NCBI RefSeq assembly: GCF_000152985.1
Contig: NZ_CH672395.1
Location: 62,001 to 126,000, forward strand
Length of the DNA stretch: 64,000 nucleotides
Reading direction: 5' to 3'
From: Leeuwenhoekiella blandensis MED217
GTDB lineage: Bacteria; Bacteroidota; Bacteroidia; Flavobacteriales; Flavobacteriaceae
Position numbers and translations under genes: made by a program. The first letter of the stretch is position 1. The number at the start of each line of letters is the position of its first letter. Shown here in pieces: positions 17,427-26,326 of the stretch. A model generated the notes under the pieces. The model was not told the DNA's origin, did not search any database, and worked only from the letters and a program-made list of their open reading frames with translations.

Positions 17427-18287
17427 TTAAAGTACGTTTAAAAGTTGTTCTTTGATCTTCTCTAATTCGTCTTTCATACGTACCACAACTTGCTGCATGG
17501 GCGCGTAATTTGATTTTGAACCTATGGTGTTGATCTCCCGTCCCATTTCCTGACTAATGAAAGCCAATTTCTTACCGTTAGAGTCAGCCGAGTCCAAGGA
17601 TTTTTGAAAATATTTTAAGTGATTACTTAAGCGCACTTTTTCTTCGGTGATATCATACTTCTCCAGGTAATAAGTAAGCTCTTGTTCAAAGCGATTTTCA
17701 TCAACTTCAGTCTTTAGGTCACTTACCGCTTTGGTTAAACGCTGGCGTACACCGGTCATGCGCTCAGGATCTAATTTGATGACTTCTTCAAGGTTTGCGG
17801 CAATATTTTTTATACGTAATTCAAAATCTTTTTTGAGCGCTTTTCCTTCATCTTCTCTGTACGTGTCTATTGCATTGAGCGCTTCTTCTACACCTGCAAG
17901 AATAGATTGATACTCTTCTTCATCAATCTCATCGCGTTCGGTTTTAAGTGCGTCAGGAAGTCGTGTGGCAATTTTTAATAATTCGATATCAGCTGCATCT
18001 GGAGTGACTTCGCGCAACTGCTTCATGTATTGTTTCACCACGTCTGCATTGATCGAGCTGCTGGTTTCTTCACCATTGAGCTCCACATAAAGGCTAAAAT
18101 CTATTTTACCACGCTCGAGTTTTTGCGCTACAAGATTACGCAGTTCAAGTTCCTTTTCTCTGTAGAAAGACGGAATTCTCGCATTGAGGTCCTGATTCTT
18201 ACTGTTGAGAGACTTTATCTCGATCGTTATTTTTTTTGTAGGCAACTGGGTAACCGATTTCCCAAAGCCCGTCATAGATTTAATCAT
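17427..18287 (-). CDS. yicC: YicC family endoribonuclease-like protein
   Basis: A 286-residue YicC/YloC family protein. The start MIKSMTGFGKS and the C-terminal GREINTIGSKS and LEKIKEQLLNVL segments are diagnostic. Members have been linked to RNA decay and stationary-phase survival. It is the first gene of the yicC-gmk-nadD operon, with a TAnnTTTG promoter box about 20 nt upstream of the start. Confidence 0.92.
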   Translation of the reverse strand: MIKSMTGFGKSVTQLPTKKITIEIKSLNSKNQDLNARIPSFYREKELELRNLVAQKLERGKIDFSLYVELNGEETSSSINADVVKQYMKQLREVTPDAADIELLKIATRLPDALKTERDEIDEEEYQSILAGVEEALNAIDTYREDEGKALKKDFELRIKNIAANLEEVIKLDPERMTGVRQRLTKAVSDLKTEVDENRFEQELTYYLEKYDITEEKVRLSNHLKYFQKSLDSADSNGKKLAFISQEMGREINTIGSKSNYAPMQQVVVRMKDELEKIKEQLLNVL

Positions 18288-18305
18288 GCAATAAATTTAA
18301 AGGGG

Positions 18306-18313
18306 CAAAGATA
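18306..18313 (-). promoter_or_regulatory. -7 box for yicC-gmk-nadD operon
   Basis: Reads TATCTTTG on the minus strand, an exact TAnnTTTG match, 18 nt upstream of the yicC ATG. A weak -33-like T-rich stretch lies further upstream. Confidence 0.6.
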
Positions 18314-18458
18314 GCAAATCATAGCGTGTATAAAGGCATTGTCGTTTTAAAGCTGAAAAGCAGATATCCTCGGCAAATGAAAAATATCTTAAAAAAATAT
18401 TAAATTCTGTTAATTAATAATATATTACAAGCATAATAATCTAAAACACACATTATTT

Positions 18459-19559
18459 ATGAAAAAAGTATCCCTAATTTTAGGTTTTGCACTATTGGCG
18501 GTCGTCTCCTGTGCTGAAAATTCTGAAGAATTAAACGATTCGCAAGTTTCGGAGAATCAGGAAGTTGCTGTAGATATGAGTGATTTTTATCTCTATACTG
18601 AAGATTTGACCAATGGTAAGGCCAGTGCCGGTAAAAATGCTAAAGTTTGTTACTCGATGGCCAACTTAAACAGGCAATTGTCTGAAGATGACAAGTTGTA
18701 TGATAAGATGTACTCGATTGAAAAGAATGTAAGAAAATTCATAAACTCAAAGAAGCCTGATGGTGCCGGTAACGGAAATGGCAACGGCGGCGGAGGTGGA
18801 GATACCGGCGGAGGTACAGACCCTGTTGATGATGGTTTAGGAAGCATCAATATCCCGGTAGTAGTTCACGTAATTTATAGTAATTCACAAGAGAATATTA
18901 GTGATGCACAAATCGCTTCTCAAATTGCAGTGCTTAATGATGATTTTAATGCTACCAATAGCGATCTGAGCCAGGTGCCTTCAGAATTTGCAGGAGTAGT
19001 TGCAGACTCAGACATCAATTTTACCTTGAGCCAAACCATTCGTGTTGCTTCTACACGTACCTCTTGGGGAACACGTGACGAAATGAAGTTCTCTTCTAAT
19101 GGGGGTTCTGATGTTGTAAGCCCAAGCACACACTTGAATATTTGGGTGTGTAATATTGGCGGTGGAATTTTAGGATATGCACAATTTCCTGGAGGTTCTT
19201 CAGCTACAGATGGCGTAGTTGTTGGCCCGCAATATTTTGGTAGCACAGGGTATTTGGCAGCTCCTTTTGACGAAGGAAGAACTACAACACACGAAGTTGG
19301 TCACTACTTAAATTTACGCCACATCTGGGGTGATGGTCGTTGTAAGCAAGATGATTTTGTTGCAGATACTCCATCTTCAGACGAGCCAAACTACGGTTGC
19401 CCATCATATCCAACAGTAAATTGCAGAAGCACAGATATGACCATGAACTATATGGATTATGTGAACGATGCTTGTATGTATATGTTTTCTGAAGGACAGA
19501 AGAGCCGTATGCGTGCACTTTTTGCATCTGGCGGACCAAGATCAAGTTTCTTGAACTAA
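18459..19559 (+). CDS. M43-like zinc metalloprotease lipoprotein
   Basis: A 366-residue secreted protease precursor. The lipoprotein-type signal has Cys at about residue 18 (VVSCAE). A pro-region of about 85 residues leads to a Gly/Asn-rich linker (about 100-125), then the catalytic domain. The metzincin site HEVGHYLNLRH (about 275-285) supplies three His ligands and the catalytic Glu, and the Met-turn is MNYMDYV. The four downstream Cys (WGDGRCKQDD, YGCPSYPTVNCRS, NDACMYM) match the pregnancy-associated plasma protein-A family (M43). No type IX sorting domain is present at the C-terminus, so surface display, if any, would be through the lipid anchor. Confidence 0.85.
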   Translation: MKKVSLILGFALLAVVSCAENSEELNDSQVSENQEVAVDMSDFYLYTEDLTNGKASAGKNAKVCYSMANLNRQLSEDDKLYDKMYSIEKNVRKFINSKKPDGAGNGNGNGGGGGDTGGGTDPVDDGLGSINIPVVVHVIYSNSQENISDAQIASQIAVLNDDFNATNSDLSQVPSEFAGVVADSDINFTLSQTIRVASTRTSWGTRDEMKFSSNGGSDVVSPSTHLNIWVCNIGGGILGYAQFPGGSSATDGVVVGPQYFGSTGYLAAPFDEGRTTTHEVGHYLNLRHIWGDGRCKQDDFVADTPSSDEPNYGCPSYPTVNCRSTDMTMNYMDYVNDACMYMFSEGQKSRMRALFASGGPRSSFLN

Positions 19560-19584
19560 ATCGCACAAAAGCTAAAGGAATGAT

Positions 19585-19616
19585 AAAGGCGCTCTCTCTC
19601 TAGGGCGCCTTTTTTG
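19585..19616 (+). terminator. intrinsic terminator after metalloprotease
   Basis: AAAGGCGC (19585-19592) pairs with GCGCCTTT (19605-19612), with a TC-repeat loop and a following T run. Confidence 0.75.
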
Positions 19617-19642
19617 TATTTTAAGTATCTAAAAAAACACGT

Positions 19643-20059
19643 ATGAATTATCTGTTAGGAATGCTTATGCTGGTTTTTGCAGCCAAAGGTTGTGAAGAAC
19701 AATTGGCGTATACGAGTATAGACTATGAAGCCTCTTCTCGCGGAATTTATTATCACATTCATGTTGAAGGAGATCAACTGATGGTTGAAAATACACGCGA
19801 TGGAAGTGATAAAATCACTAAAACCTTGACATCAGCTCAGGTTAATGAACTCAACAGGCTGGCTCAAGCTTACGTTGCTACAACTAGTGGAGATACAGAA
19901 AACACATCTGATGCTGCAGCTTACGATGCTGCAGTACCGGTTACTTTTGTACTAATGAGTGACAGCTATAGCAGAAGCGCCAAGTTTGATCGTGGTAGTC
20001 CGCCGGCACAATTGGCACCACTGGTCGGTAGGCTTTTATTGCTTGCAGAAACTGAATAA
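19643..20059 (+). CDS. small secreted hypothetical protein
   Basis: A 138-residue protein with an N-terminal hydrophobic segment (about residues 3-14) and a Cys at 17 (AAKGCEEQ), which could be a degenerate lipobox. The remainder is soluble, with a repeated-strand pattern and a C-terminal LAPLVGRLLLLAETE helix. No family recognised. It is a single-gene unit between two terminators. Confidence 0.65.
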   Translation: MNYLLGMLMLVFAAKGCEEQLAYTSIDYEASSRGIYYHIHVEGDQLMVENTRDGSDKITKTLTSAQVNELNRLAQAYVATTSGDTENTSDAAAYDAAVPVTFVLMSDSYSRSAKFDRGSPPAQLAPLVGRLLLLAETE

Positions 20060-20062
20060 AAT

Positions 20063-20094
20063 AAAACCCTCGTAAATGCTTACGAGGGTTTTTT
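20063..20094. terminator. bidirectional terminator
   Basis: AAAACCCTCGTAA (20063-20075) pairs with TTACGAGGGTTTT (20080-20092) around a 4-nt loop, with A/T flanks on both sides. It separates the small secreted gene from the convergent DUF1080 operon. Confidence 0.85.
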
Positions 20095-20114
20095 AGTTTA
20101 AATGGTATTTAGGA

Positions 20115-20918
20115 TTACAGCTTGCGCACCCAAATATTTCTAAAGCTCACAGGGTTGCCGTGATCTTGAAGCTTGATCGGGCCTTCACCGTGTGCAGGAT
20201 TTTTTGGTTTACCTATATATTCGGTAGTACCTTTAATTTCTGTGTGATCTTGTACAAGAACACCGTTGTGTAAAACGGTTACTGTAGCGGCTTTGGTTTT
20301 GTTTCCGTCGGCGTCAAATTCCGGCTGATGGTAAATGATATCATAAGTTTGCCACTCTTCAGTTGGCTTAGTTGCATTAGCAAGCGGAATGCTTTGCTTA
20401 TAAATTGCAGTTGCCTGACCGTTTGAGTAGGTGCGATTCTCATAACTGTTAAGTACTTGAATTTCGTATAAACCTTGCAGAAAGATTCCGCTATTTCCAC
20501 GGCCTTGTCCTTCACCTTCTACAACTTGAGGCGCTTGCCATTCTACGTGCAATTGCATATCGCCAAAACTTTCTTTAGTCTGAATATCTCCTGTGCCGCC
20601 CACAACGGTCATAGAACCGTCTTTATTGATCTGCCAAGGCGCATTTACTACATCTTCTTTAGTGCTTTCCCAAGCATCTAGATTTTCTCCATTAAAAAGT
20701 ACGACTGCGTCAGACGGCACATTGTTTTCATCAAAAGAAACCACTTCAGGTTCTGGTTCCCAGACCTCTGTGGCTTCTGGGTCTGTGATAGGAGCTTCTT
20801 CTTCTACGGTAGTTGTATCTTGAGCAGGAGCACTGATTTCTTCACTTTTTTTCTCTGAAGTATCACAAGAAAAGAGCAAGCCGGCTGCGATAAGCGGAAC
20901 TATTATTTTTTTATTCAT
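20115..20918 (-). CDS. DUF1080 lipoprotein (3-keto-disaccharide hydrolase family)
   Basis: A 267-residue lipoprotein (signal with Cys at about 18, LLFSCDTS), then an acidic Thr/Glu/Pro-rich linker to about residue 65. A single concanavalin-like beta-sandwich domain follows (about 70-267), with the DUF1080 landmarks LFNGENLDAWE, GNSGIFLQGLYEIQVLNS, EWQTYDIIYH and IKLQDHGNPVSFRNIWVRKL. Family members act on 3-keto-glycosides or related sugars in the periplasm. It is the last gene of the minus-strand operon, 2 nt after a second DUF1080 gene, and is probably exported to the cell envelope. Confidence 0.85.
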   Translation of the reverse strand: MNKKIIVPLIAAGLLFSCDTSEKKSEEISAPAQDTTTVEEEAPITDPEATEVWEPEPEVVSFDENNVPSDAVVLFNGENLDAWESTKEDVVNAPWQINKDGSMTVVGGTGDIQTKESFGDMQLHVEWQAPQVVEGEGQGRGNSGIFLQGLYEIQVLNSYENRTYSNGQATAIYKQSIPLANATKPTEEWQTYDIIYHQPEFDADGNKTKAATVTVLHNGVLVQDHTEIKGTTEYIGKPKNPAHGEGPIKLQDHGNPVSFRNIWVRKL

Positions 20919-20920
20919 GG

Positions 20921-21667
20921 TTAGAGTTTTTTAATTTTTATGTTTTTGAAAGAAACTTGATGTCCGTGATCTTGCAATGCGATAAGACCGGTATCTGTCT
21001 TCGCAAAAGCTTCCCAGCTGGCAAACTTTGAGTTAGATACTAAATCTTCCCACGCTTCTCCTTTAACAGGAAAGGTCACCACTTCTTCACCATTCAATAC
21101 GATAATGCCTTGATTGGTATTATAATCGATAGTGATCTCATAGCTGTTCCATTCTCCTGCGGGATTAACAACCCCTTCTGGTGCACCAATCATATCATAC
21201 AAAGCACCCGATCTGTGACTAGGTCCGGCATTTGTATCCGGATGACGCTCATCATCCAGAATCTGAATTTCGGGACCTGTTGCATAAGGCTCGTGGTATT
21301 TAGGATCTTCTTCTACCGCCCACATTATCCCACTGTTGCCACCTTCAGAAATCATCCAATCCATTTTTAAAACAAAGCTGGTGTATGCTTCGTTTGTAAC
21401 CAGATTTTCAGATCCATTTCTGTTTTCAGCAGGGGTAAAGACGAGTACGTCGTCTACGATTTCCCATTGGGTTGGATCACCGCCGTTGTAAGCGTGCCAT
21501 TTGTCAATATTGGTTCCGTCAAAAAGCACTTCCCATTCATTATCTTCTGGCTGGGTTGTTTCGGTGGTAGCTACAGCTACCTCTTCGGTATTTGCTTCTT
21601 CAGCTTTCTCTTTACAAGAAGTGAAAAGGGCCATTGCAAAGGCTACCGATACTATTAATTGTTTCAT
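20921..21667 (-). CDS. second DUF1080 lipoprotein
   Basis: A 248-residue paralogue of the preceding protein, with a lipoprotein signal (Cys at about 18, LFTSCKEK) and one DUF1080 domain (about residues 45-248, LFDGTNIDKWHAYNGG, GNSGIMWAVEED, GPEIQILDDERH, IALQDHGHQVSFKNIKIKKL). The two copies differ considerably, so they probably have different substrates or act as a hydrolase/lyase pair. It starts 10 nt after the TIM-barrel gene and is co-transcribed with it. Confidence 0.85.
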   Translation of the reverse strand: MKQLIVSVAFAMALFTSCKEKAEEANTEEVAVATTETTQPEDNEWEVLFDGTNIDKWHAYNGGDPTQWEIVDDVLVFTPAENRNGSENLVTNEAYTSFVLKMDWMISEGGNSGIMWAVEEDPKYHEPYATGPEIQILDDERHPDTNAGPSHRSGALYDMIGAPEGVVNPAGEWNSYEITIDYNTNQGIIVLNGEEVVTFPVKGEAWEDLVSNSKFASWEAFAKTDTGLIALQDHGHQVSFKNIKIKKL

Positions 21668-21677
21668 TGTTTGTGGT

Positions 21678-22730
21678 TTACAGTCCTAAAATTCGTTTCA
21701 ATTTAGCTTCGTCGGTTTGTGCTCCTGCAAAATCATCAAATGCTTTTTCTGTGGCTTCAATGATATGGCTGGCGATAAAAGGCGCGCCTTCACGAGCTCC
21801 TTGCTCCGGAGACTTGATGCAGCATTCCCATTCCATCACGGCCCAAACATCACAATTGTATTCGGTGAGTTTGGTGAAAATGGTTTTAAAATCGATCTGC
21901 CCATCTCCCAGTGAGCGATAGCGGCCTGCACGATCTCTCCAATCACCATAACCGCCAAAAGCACCTTTTTTACCGGTTGCATTAAATTCTGAATCTTTAA
22001 CGTGGAACATCTTGATGTGCTCGTGATAAAAATCGATATACTGAAGATAGTCCAATTGCTGAAGCACAAAATGACTTGGATCGTAAAGAATATTTACGCG
22101 TTTATGATTACCTGTAGCTTCTAGAAAACGTTCAAAAGTCACTCCATCGTGAATATCTTCTCCCGGGTGCACTTCATAACACACATCTACTCCTTGCTCA
22201 TCAAAAGCGTTTAGAATAGGAAGCCAGCGGTTTGCCAATTCTTTAAAACCCATTTCTACCAATCCCGGTGGGCGTTGTGGCCACGGGTGAAAAGTGTGCC
22301 AAAGCAAGGCACCGCTAAACGTACCGTGCACGTCTATTCCTAAATTTCTACTTGCCTTAGCAGCGCTCATCAATTGATCAACCGCCCACGCCTGACGTTT
22401 TTTAGGATTGTTCTTATACCCATCCGGTGCAAAATTGTCAAACATCTCATCATAAGCAGGATGCACGGCAACTAGTTGCCCTTGAAGATGCGTACACAGT
22501 TCGGTGATCTCGAGGCCGTAACTTTGCACTTTTCCTTTTAATTCATCGCAATAGGTCTTGCTTTCTGCAGCTTTTTTCAAATCGATCAAGCGGCTTTCCC
22601 AAGTGGGTATTTGAATGCCCTTGTAGCCTAGATCGCTTGCCCATTTACATAACCCATCAAGCGAATTGAAAGGTTCTTTATCATCCATAAATTGCGCAAG
22701 AAAGACAGCGGGGCCTTTAATGGTTTTCAT
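21678..22730 (-). CDS. sugar phosphate isomerase/epimerase-like TIM barrel
   Basis: A 350-residue cytoplasmic AP-endonuclease-2/xylose-isomerase-like TIM barrel. Putative metal ligands are visible: Glu in CYEVHPGEDIH, Asp and His in ILYDPSHF, His in FHVKDSEF and Glu in AVMEWECC. Enzymes of this fold isomerise, epimerise or dehydrate sugars and keto-sugars. The operon context with DUF1080 and Gfo/Idh genes suggests a keto-sugar substrate (inference). There is no signal peptide. It is separated from the upstream Gfo/Idh gene by 57 nt containing a hairpin. Confidence 0.85.
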   Translation of the reverse strand: MKTIKGPAVFLAQFMDDKEPFNSLDGLCKWASDLGYKGIQIPTWESRLIDLKKAAESKTYCDELKGKVQSYGLEITELCTHLQGQLVAVHPAYDEMFDNFAPDGYKNNPKKRQAWAVDQLMSAAKASRNLGIDVHGTFSGALLWHTFHPWPQRPPGLVEMGFKELANRWLPILNAFDEQGVDVCYEVHPGEDIHDGVTFERFLEATGNHKRVNILYDPSHFVLQQLDYLQYIDFYHEHIKMFHVKDSEFNATGKKGAFGGYGDWRDRAGRYRSLGDGQIDFKTIFTKLTEYNCDVWAVMEWECCIKSPEQGAREGAPFIASHIIEATEKAFDDFAGAQTDEAKLKRILGL

Positions 22731-22750
22731 AGTAGTAGATTTATATTGTA

Positions 22751-22778
22751 AAAATCAAGCGCCTCCTAAGAGACGCTT
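22751..22778 (-). terminator. intercistronic hairpin in the sugar operon
   Basis: AAGCGCCTC (22757-22765) pairs with GAGACGCTT (22770-22778) with one mismatch. On the minus strand it is followed by GATTTTT. It may attenuate expression of the last three genes relative to the first three. Confidence 0.5.
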
Positions 22779-22787
22779 TTTTTAAGA

Positions 22788-23939
22788 TTATTCTTTTAGA
22801 CTTACCCAAGCCGAATTGTTGTCGTTTGACGCCACTGCGGCATAGATAAATTGCATTCCTCTTAACCCGTCATCAATAGTTGGGAAATCGGGTCGCTCGC
22901 TAAATGCTGCCCCGTCTTTAACCGACTGTACTTCTTTTGCGAAGCTTCGGTAAATGGTCGCAAAACCTTCTAGATAACCCTCAGGATGCCCCGAAGGAAC
23001 ACGGGTGTATTTTGTAGAATCTTCATACGTGCCGTTTCCGCCAGGTGTATAGATCTGTTTTGGTTTATCAAGCCAGTATGCCGTAAGTTCGTTAGGGTTT
23101 TCCTGTCCCCATGCGATGCTTCCTTTGGTTCCATAAACGCGAATAGCCAGGTTGTTTTCTTCTCCTGTTGCGATTTGCGAAATGCTCAAGGTTCCTTTTG
23201 CATTGTCTTCAAGACGCAAAAGAATATTACCATCATCATCCAGCACGCGACCGGCACCAAAACTGGTAAGATCTGCCGCGAGTTCTACGATTTTCTTTCC
23301 GGTGATGTATTCGGTTAAATTTTCTGCGTGGGTACCAATGTCGCCAAGCGCACCGCCTATACCTGATTTACTAGGGTCTACACGCCAAGAAGCCCCTTTA
23401 TGTTCGGTTTCTTCCACCGCGGTCGACATCCAGCCTTGTAGGTACTGCACCACCACCTTTCTAATATCGCCAAGCTCTCCGTTTTGAATCATCAAACGCG
23501 CTTGCTTTACCATAGGATAACCGGTGTAGTTGTGCGTAAGTGCAAATACTTTACCGCTTTCTTTTACTACTTTCTGAAGATCAAAAGCTTCTTCAAGGCT
23601 TAGGGTAACCGGTTTATCGCAAATCACGTGAAAGCCATATTCTAAGGCCATTTTTGCCGGTGGAAAGTGCATATGATTTGGCGTTACGATCGAAACAAAA
23701 TCCATACGCTCATCCTCAGGAAGTTCGGCTTCCTTTTTAATCATATCTTCAAAGCTTTTATAAGCGCGCTCAGGAGCAACGCCTAAAGCTTCGGCAGACT
23801 TTAAACTGCGTTCAGGGTTGCTGCTAAAAGCACCACAAACCAAGTCAATCATTCCGTCTATGCGTGACGCACGTCTGTGTACATCACCTATAAAAGAGCC
23901 TTGGCCGCCACCGACCATTCCCATTTTTAATTTTTTCAT
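22788..23939 (-). CDS. Gfo/Idh/MocA family oxidoreductase
   Basis: A 383-residue NAD(P)-dependent dehydrogenase of the glucose-fructose oxidoreductase/inositol dehydrogenase family. The N-terminal Rossmann motif is GMVGGGQGSFIG (about residues 7-18), followed by the EKP-like CDKPVTLS segment (about 116-123) and the C-terminal alpha/beta substrate domain. The ATG at 23939 is preferred over an in-frame upstream start at 23987, which would overlap the transporter gene by about 47 nt. The spacer to the MFS gene is 1 nt. Probable role: reversible oxidation of a sugar or polyol within this locus. Confidence 0.87.
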   Translation of the reverse strand: MKKLKMGMVGGGQGSFIGDVHRRASRIDGMIDLVCGAFSSNPERSLKSAEALGVAPERAYKSFEDMIKKEAELPEDERMDFVSIVTPNHMHFPPAKMALEYGFHVICDKPVTLSLEEAFDLQKVVKESGKVFALTHNYTGYPMVKQARLMIQNGELGDIRKVVVQYLQGWMSTAVEETEHKGASWRVDPSKSGIGGALGDIGTHAENLTEYITGKKIVELAADLTSFGAGRVLDDDGNILLRLEDNAKGTLSISQIATGEENNLAIRVYGTKGSIAWGQENPNELTAYWLDKPKQIYTPGGNGTYEDSTKYTRVPSGHPEGYLEGFATIYRSFAKEVQSVKDGAAFSERPDFPTIDDGLRGMQFIYAAVASNDNNSAWVSLKE

Positions 23940-23940
23940 T

Positions 23941-25173
23941 TTATAAATGTTTTTCTTCAACTTTTTCGTTCTTAAAGAATATAGCAAAAAGAACCATAAC
24001 TGCTACCGCAAATAGGACCGGAAACGTCCAGATTCCGTTCCAGTCGTGAACACCTTCACTAATGAGGTTACTGTCAGTCACTTTACCTGCTACAAAAAAC
24101 CCTATAAGCATTCCCACGCCGTAGGTGGCTAATGTAATTAAGCCTTGCGCTGAACTTTTAAATTTTTCGCCTGCTTTACTATCGGTATATATTTGTCCCG
24201 AAACGAAGAAGAAATCATAACAAACACCGTGAAGGGCAATCCCTATAAAGAGCATAAAAACGAGTTCGTCTGCATTACCGTATGCAAATAATAAATAGCG
24301 TACAGCCCAGGCAGCCATACCTAATAGTAGCGTGTATTTTACGCCGAATTTTTTAAAGAAAAGCGGAAGCAAAAGCATAAATAATACTTCTGAAACCTGA
24401 CCGATAGCTGCTTTTGCAGTGGAGCCTTCCATACCGATTTCAGTCAAAAACGGACTCAAATTCTGGTAGTAAAATGCTAGAGGAATACAGATCATGATCG
24501 AAGACGCGAAGAAAACGAGAAAGTTTCGGTCTTTTAAAAGTGATAAGGCATCTAAGCCTAATATATCGCGTAAACCTACTTTCTCACCTTTGGCAACCAC
24601 AGGAGGTGTTTTAGGTAAGGTAAAACTAAAAATACCCAATACTGCTGAAGCTATTGCGGTCATTAAAAAAGTGTTTTTTAGAGCACCTGCAGCTAAGGCT
24701 TCGGTAGTGTCCCAGAAGAAAACATAGCTAATAACCAATCCGGCGATAATCCACCCTATCGTACCAAATACGCGAATGAATGAAAACTCTTTTGCAGGGT
24801 CTTTAAGTTGTCTAAATGATACCGAATTAACTAGAGCCAGTGTTGGCATAAAGGCGATCATATAACCCAATACATAAGGATAAAATTCTGTAAAATCTTC
24901 AGAATAAGCCATTTGATACATCAAGAAAGCTCCTATAAGATGTAAGACAGCGAGAATACGCTCTGCATTAAAATAGCGGTCTGCAATTAAACCGATTATG
25001 AATGGAGCGATGATCGCTCCCCAAGATTGAGTTGAGAATGCAGCTCCTATTTCACCGGCAGTAGCATTAAGGTTTTGTCCCATAAAGGTCCCTAATGTAA
25101 CAAACCAGCCTCCCCAGATAAAAAATTCTAGGAACATCATTACAGATAGTTGTACGCGAATAAGTGATTTCAT
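23941..25173 (-). CDS. MFS sugar/nucleoside permease
   Basis: A 410-residue inner-membrane transporter with about 12 hydrophobic spans. The opening MKSLIRVQLSVMMFLEFFIWGGWFVTLG and the GLIADRYFNAERIL loop are characteristic of the nucleoside:H+ symporter-like (NupG/YegT) MFS branch. Its place between a Gfo/Idh dehydrogenase and a TIM-barrel lipoprotein points to a sugar or polyol as cargo. It starts 8 nt after the upstream gene. Confidence 0.85.
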   Translation of the reverse strand: MKSLIRVQLSVMMFLEFFIWGGWFVTLGTFMGQNLNATAGEIGAAFSTQSWGAIIAPFIIGLIADRYFNAERILAVLHLIGAFLMYQMAYSEDFTEFYPYVLGYMIAFMPTLALVNSVSFRQLKDPAKEFSFIRVFGTIGWIIAGLVISYVFFWDTTEALAAGALKNTFLMTAIASAVLGIFSFTLPKTPPVVAKGEKVGLRDILGLDALSLLKDRNFLVFFASSIMICIPLAFYYQNLSPFLTEIGMEGSTAKAAIGQVSEVLFMLLLPLFFKKFGVKYTLLLGMAAWAVRYLLFAYGNADELVFMLFIGIALHGVCYDFFFVSGQIYTDSKAGEKFKSSAQGLITLATYGVGMLIGFFVAGKVTDSNLISEGVHDWNGIWTFPVLFAVAVMVLFAIFFKNEKVEEKHL

Positions 25174-25181
25174 AAAAAAGA

Positions 25182-26159
25182 TTAATTAAGTTTTTGAGCT
25201 GTGCTTAGCAATAATTCTTTGGTTAATAGGATTCCTTCTTCTGGAGTGTGATTTTCGCCTTCATATTCTACGCCTATAAAACCGGTGTAGCCTGCATCTT
25301 TCACGGTTTGAAGAATTCTTTGAAAATCCATTGAGGTTTCTTGACCGGCATCATTAAAATCATAGGTTTTTGCACTTACAGCAAGCGCTTTAGGCATCAT
25401 TTCTTCTATACCTTTATACTTGTCATATTCTTTAACACAAGGAGCGCCCCACATTTGACCGTTTTCACGTTCAAGGCAGAAGTTTCCAAAATCAGGGAGT
25501 GTACCGCAATTTTCCATATCGATAGCATTGATGACTTCCATCACCAGTGCTGCGTCAGAAGAATAACCTCCGTGATTTTCAACTACGACTTCAATGTCTT
25601 GAGTAGCGCCATATTCGGCTAACTTTTTTAAACCATCGATCGCGCTGGTTTTCCATACGTCACGATCAGCAGCGCCAATAAGATTTACACGAATGGCATG
25701 ACAGCCTAGATATTTTGCAGCATCAACCCATTTTTTATGGTCTTCTACGGCTTGATTGCGTTCCGATTCGCTTTCGGCAGCTAAGTTTCCTTCTCCGTCT
25801 ACCATTATAAGTACATTTTGCACATCAAACTGGGTGCTTTTGGCTTTCATTTTTGGAAGGATAGAATCGAGAGCGATGGTATCATTATCGTAAGTTTCCA
25901 TCATTGGAGTGTATAGTTGACTTACATATTCTACACCTTCAAAACCCATTTCATGAGCTTTTTCAGCAAAATCAAGAGGGTTCATTTCGCCGCTTCGTAT
26001 CGCCTCGTTGAGTGACCATTGTGCAAGTGAAATTTTAAAAAACGGCTGTTTTTGGGCTACTACAACGCTTTCATTAGAATTTTTTTCAGTTTTTTTTTCG
26101 CTTTTACACGATAAGACAGCTACTGAAAAAATAGCTGCCAATGCGAGTTTAACGTTCAT
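25182..26159 (-). CDS. sugar isomerase/epimerase-like lipoprotein (TIM barrel)
   Basis: A 325-residue TIM-barrel protein of the xylose-isomerase-like/AP-endonuclease-2 group, carrying a lipoprotein signal (Cys at about residue 18, VAVLSCKSE) and a Lys/Glu/Ser-rich spacer, so it acts in the envelope. Putative metal ligands: EYVSQL, VVENHGGYS, LPDFGNFC and GVEYEGENH. Extracytoplasmic location is unusual for this fold but common in Bacteroidota keto-sugar loci. It is the first gene of the six-gene minus-strand operon, divergent from the GMC operon across a 167-nt spacer. Confidence 0.82.
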   Translation of the reverse strand: MNVKLALAAIFSVAVLSCKSEKKTEKNSNESVVVAQKQPFFKISLAQWSLNEAIRSGEMNPLDFAEKAHEMGFEGVEYVSQLYTPMMETYDNDTIALDSILPKMKAKSTQFDVQNVLIMVDGEGNLAAESESERNQAVEDHKKWVDAAKYLGCHAIRVNLIGAADRDVWKTSAIDGLKKLAEYGATQDIEVVVENHGGYSSDAALVMEVINAIDMENCGTLPDFGNFCLERENGQMWGAPCVKEYDKYKGIEEMMPKALAVSAKTYDFNDAGQETSMDFQRILQTVKDAGYTGFIGVEYEGENHTPEEGILLTKELLLSTAQKLN

Positions 26160-26277
26160 TGAATAAGCAATTTAGGTTGTTTTGGAAGGCTTGTAAATTT
26201 AGCTTGCCCCCCAATAAATATATAAGTTCTCTAAATTATACTTTTTTTGGTTTATCTAAAAAATAACTTAAAATTTA

Positions 26278-26285
26278 TATATTTG
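26278..26285 (+). promoter_or_regulatory. -7 box for GMC oxidoreductase operon
   Basis: TATATTTG matches TAnnTTTG exactly, 41 nt before the GTG start. The closest TTTG (26246-26249) is farther upstream than usual for a -33 box. A TAAATTTA at 26194-26201 could serve the divergent minus-strand operon, but is weak. Confidence 0.5.
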
Positions 26286-26326
26286 ATAGCATAGGCTAGA
26301 TTATTTTATTAAAAACTGAATTAAAA

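Noticed and set aside
23152-23487. Plus-strand open frames over the Gfo/Idh and DUF1080 genes
   Set aside because: They are shadows of well-recognised minus-strand genes with clear domains and no independent signals.
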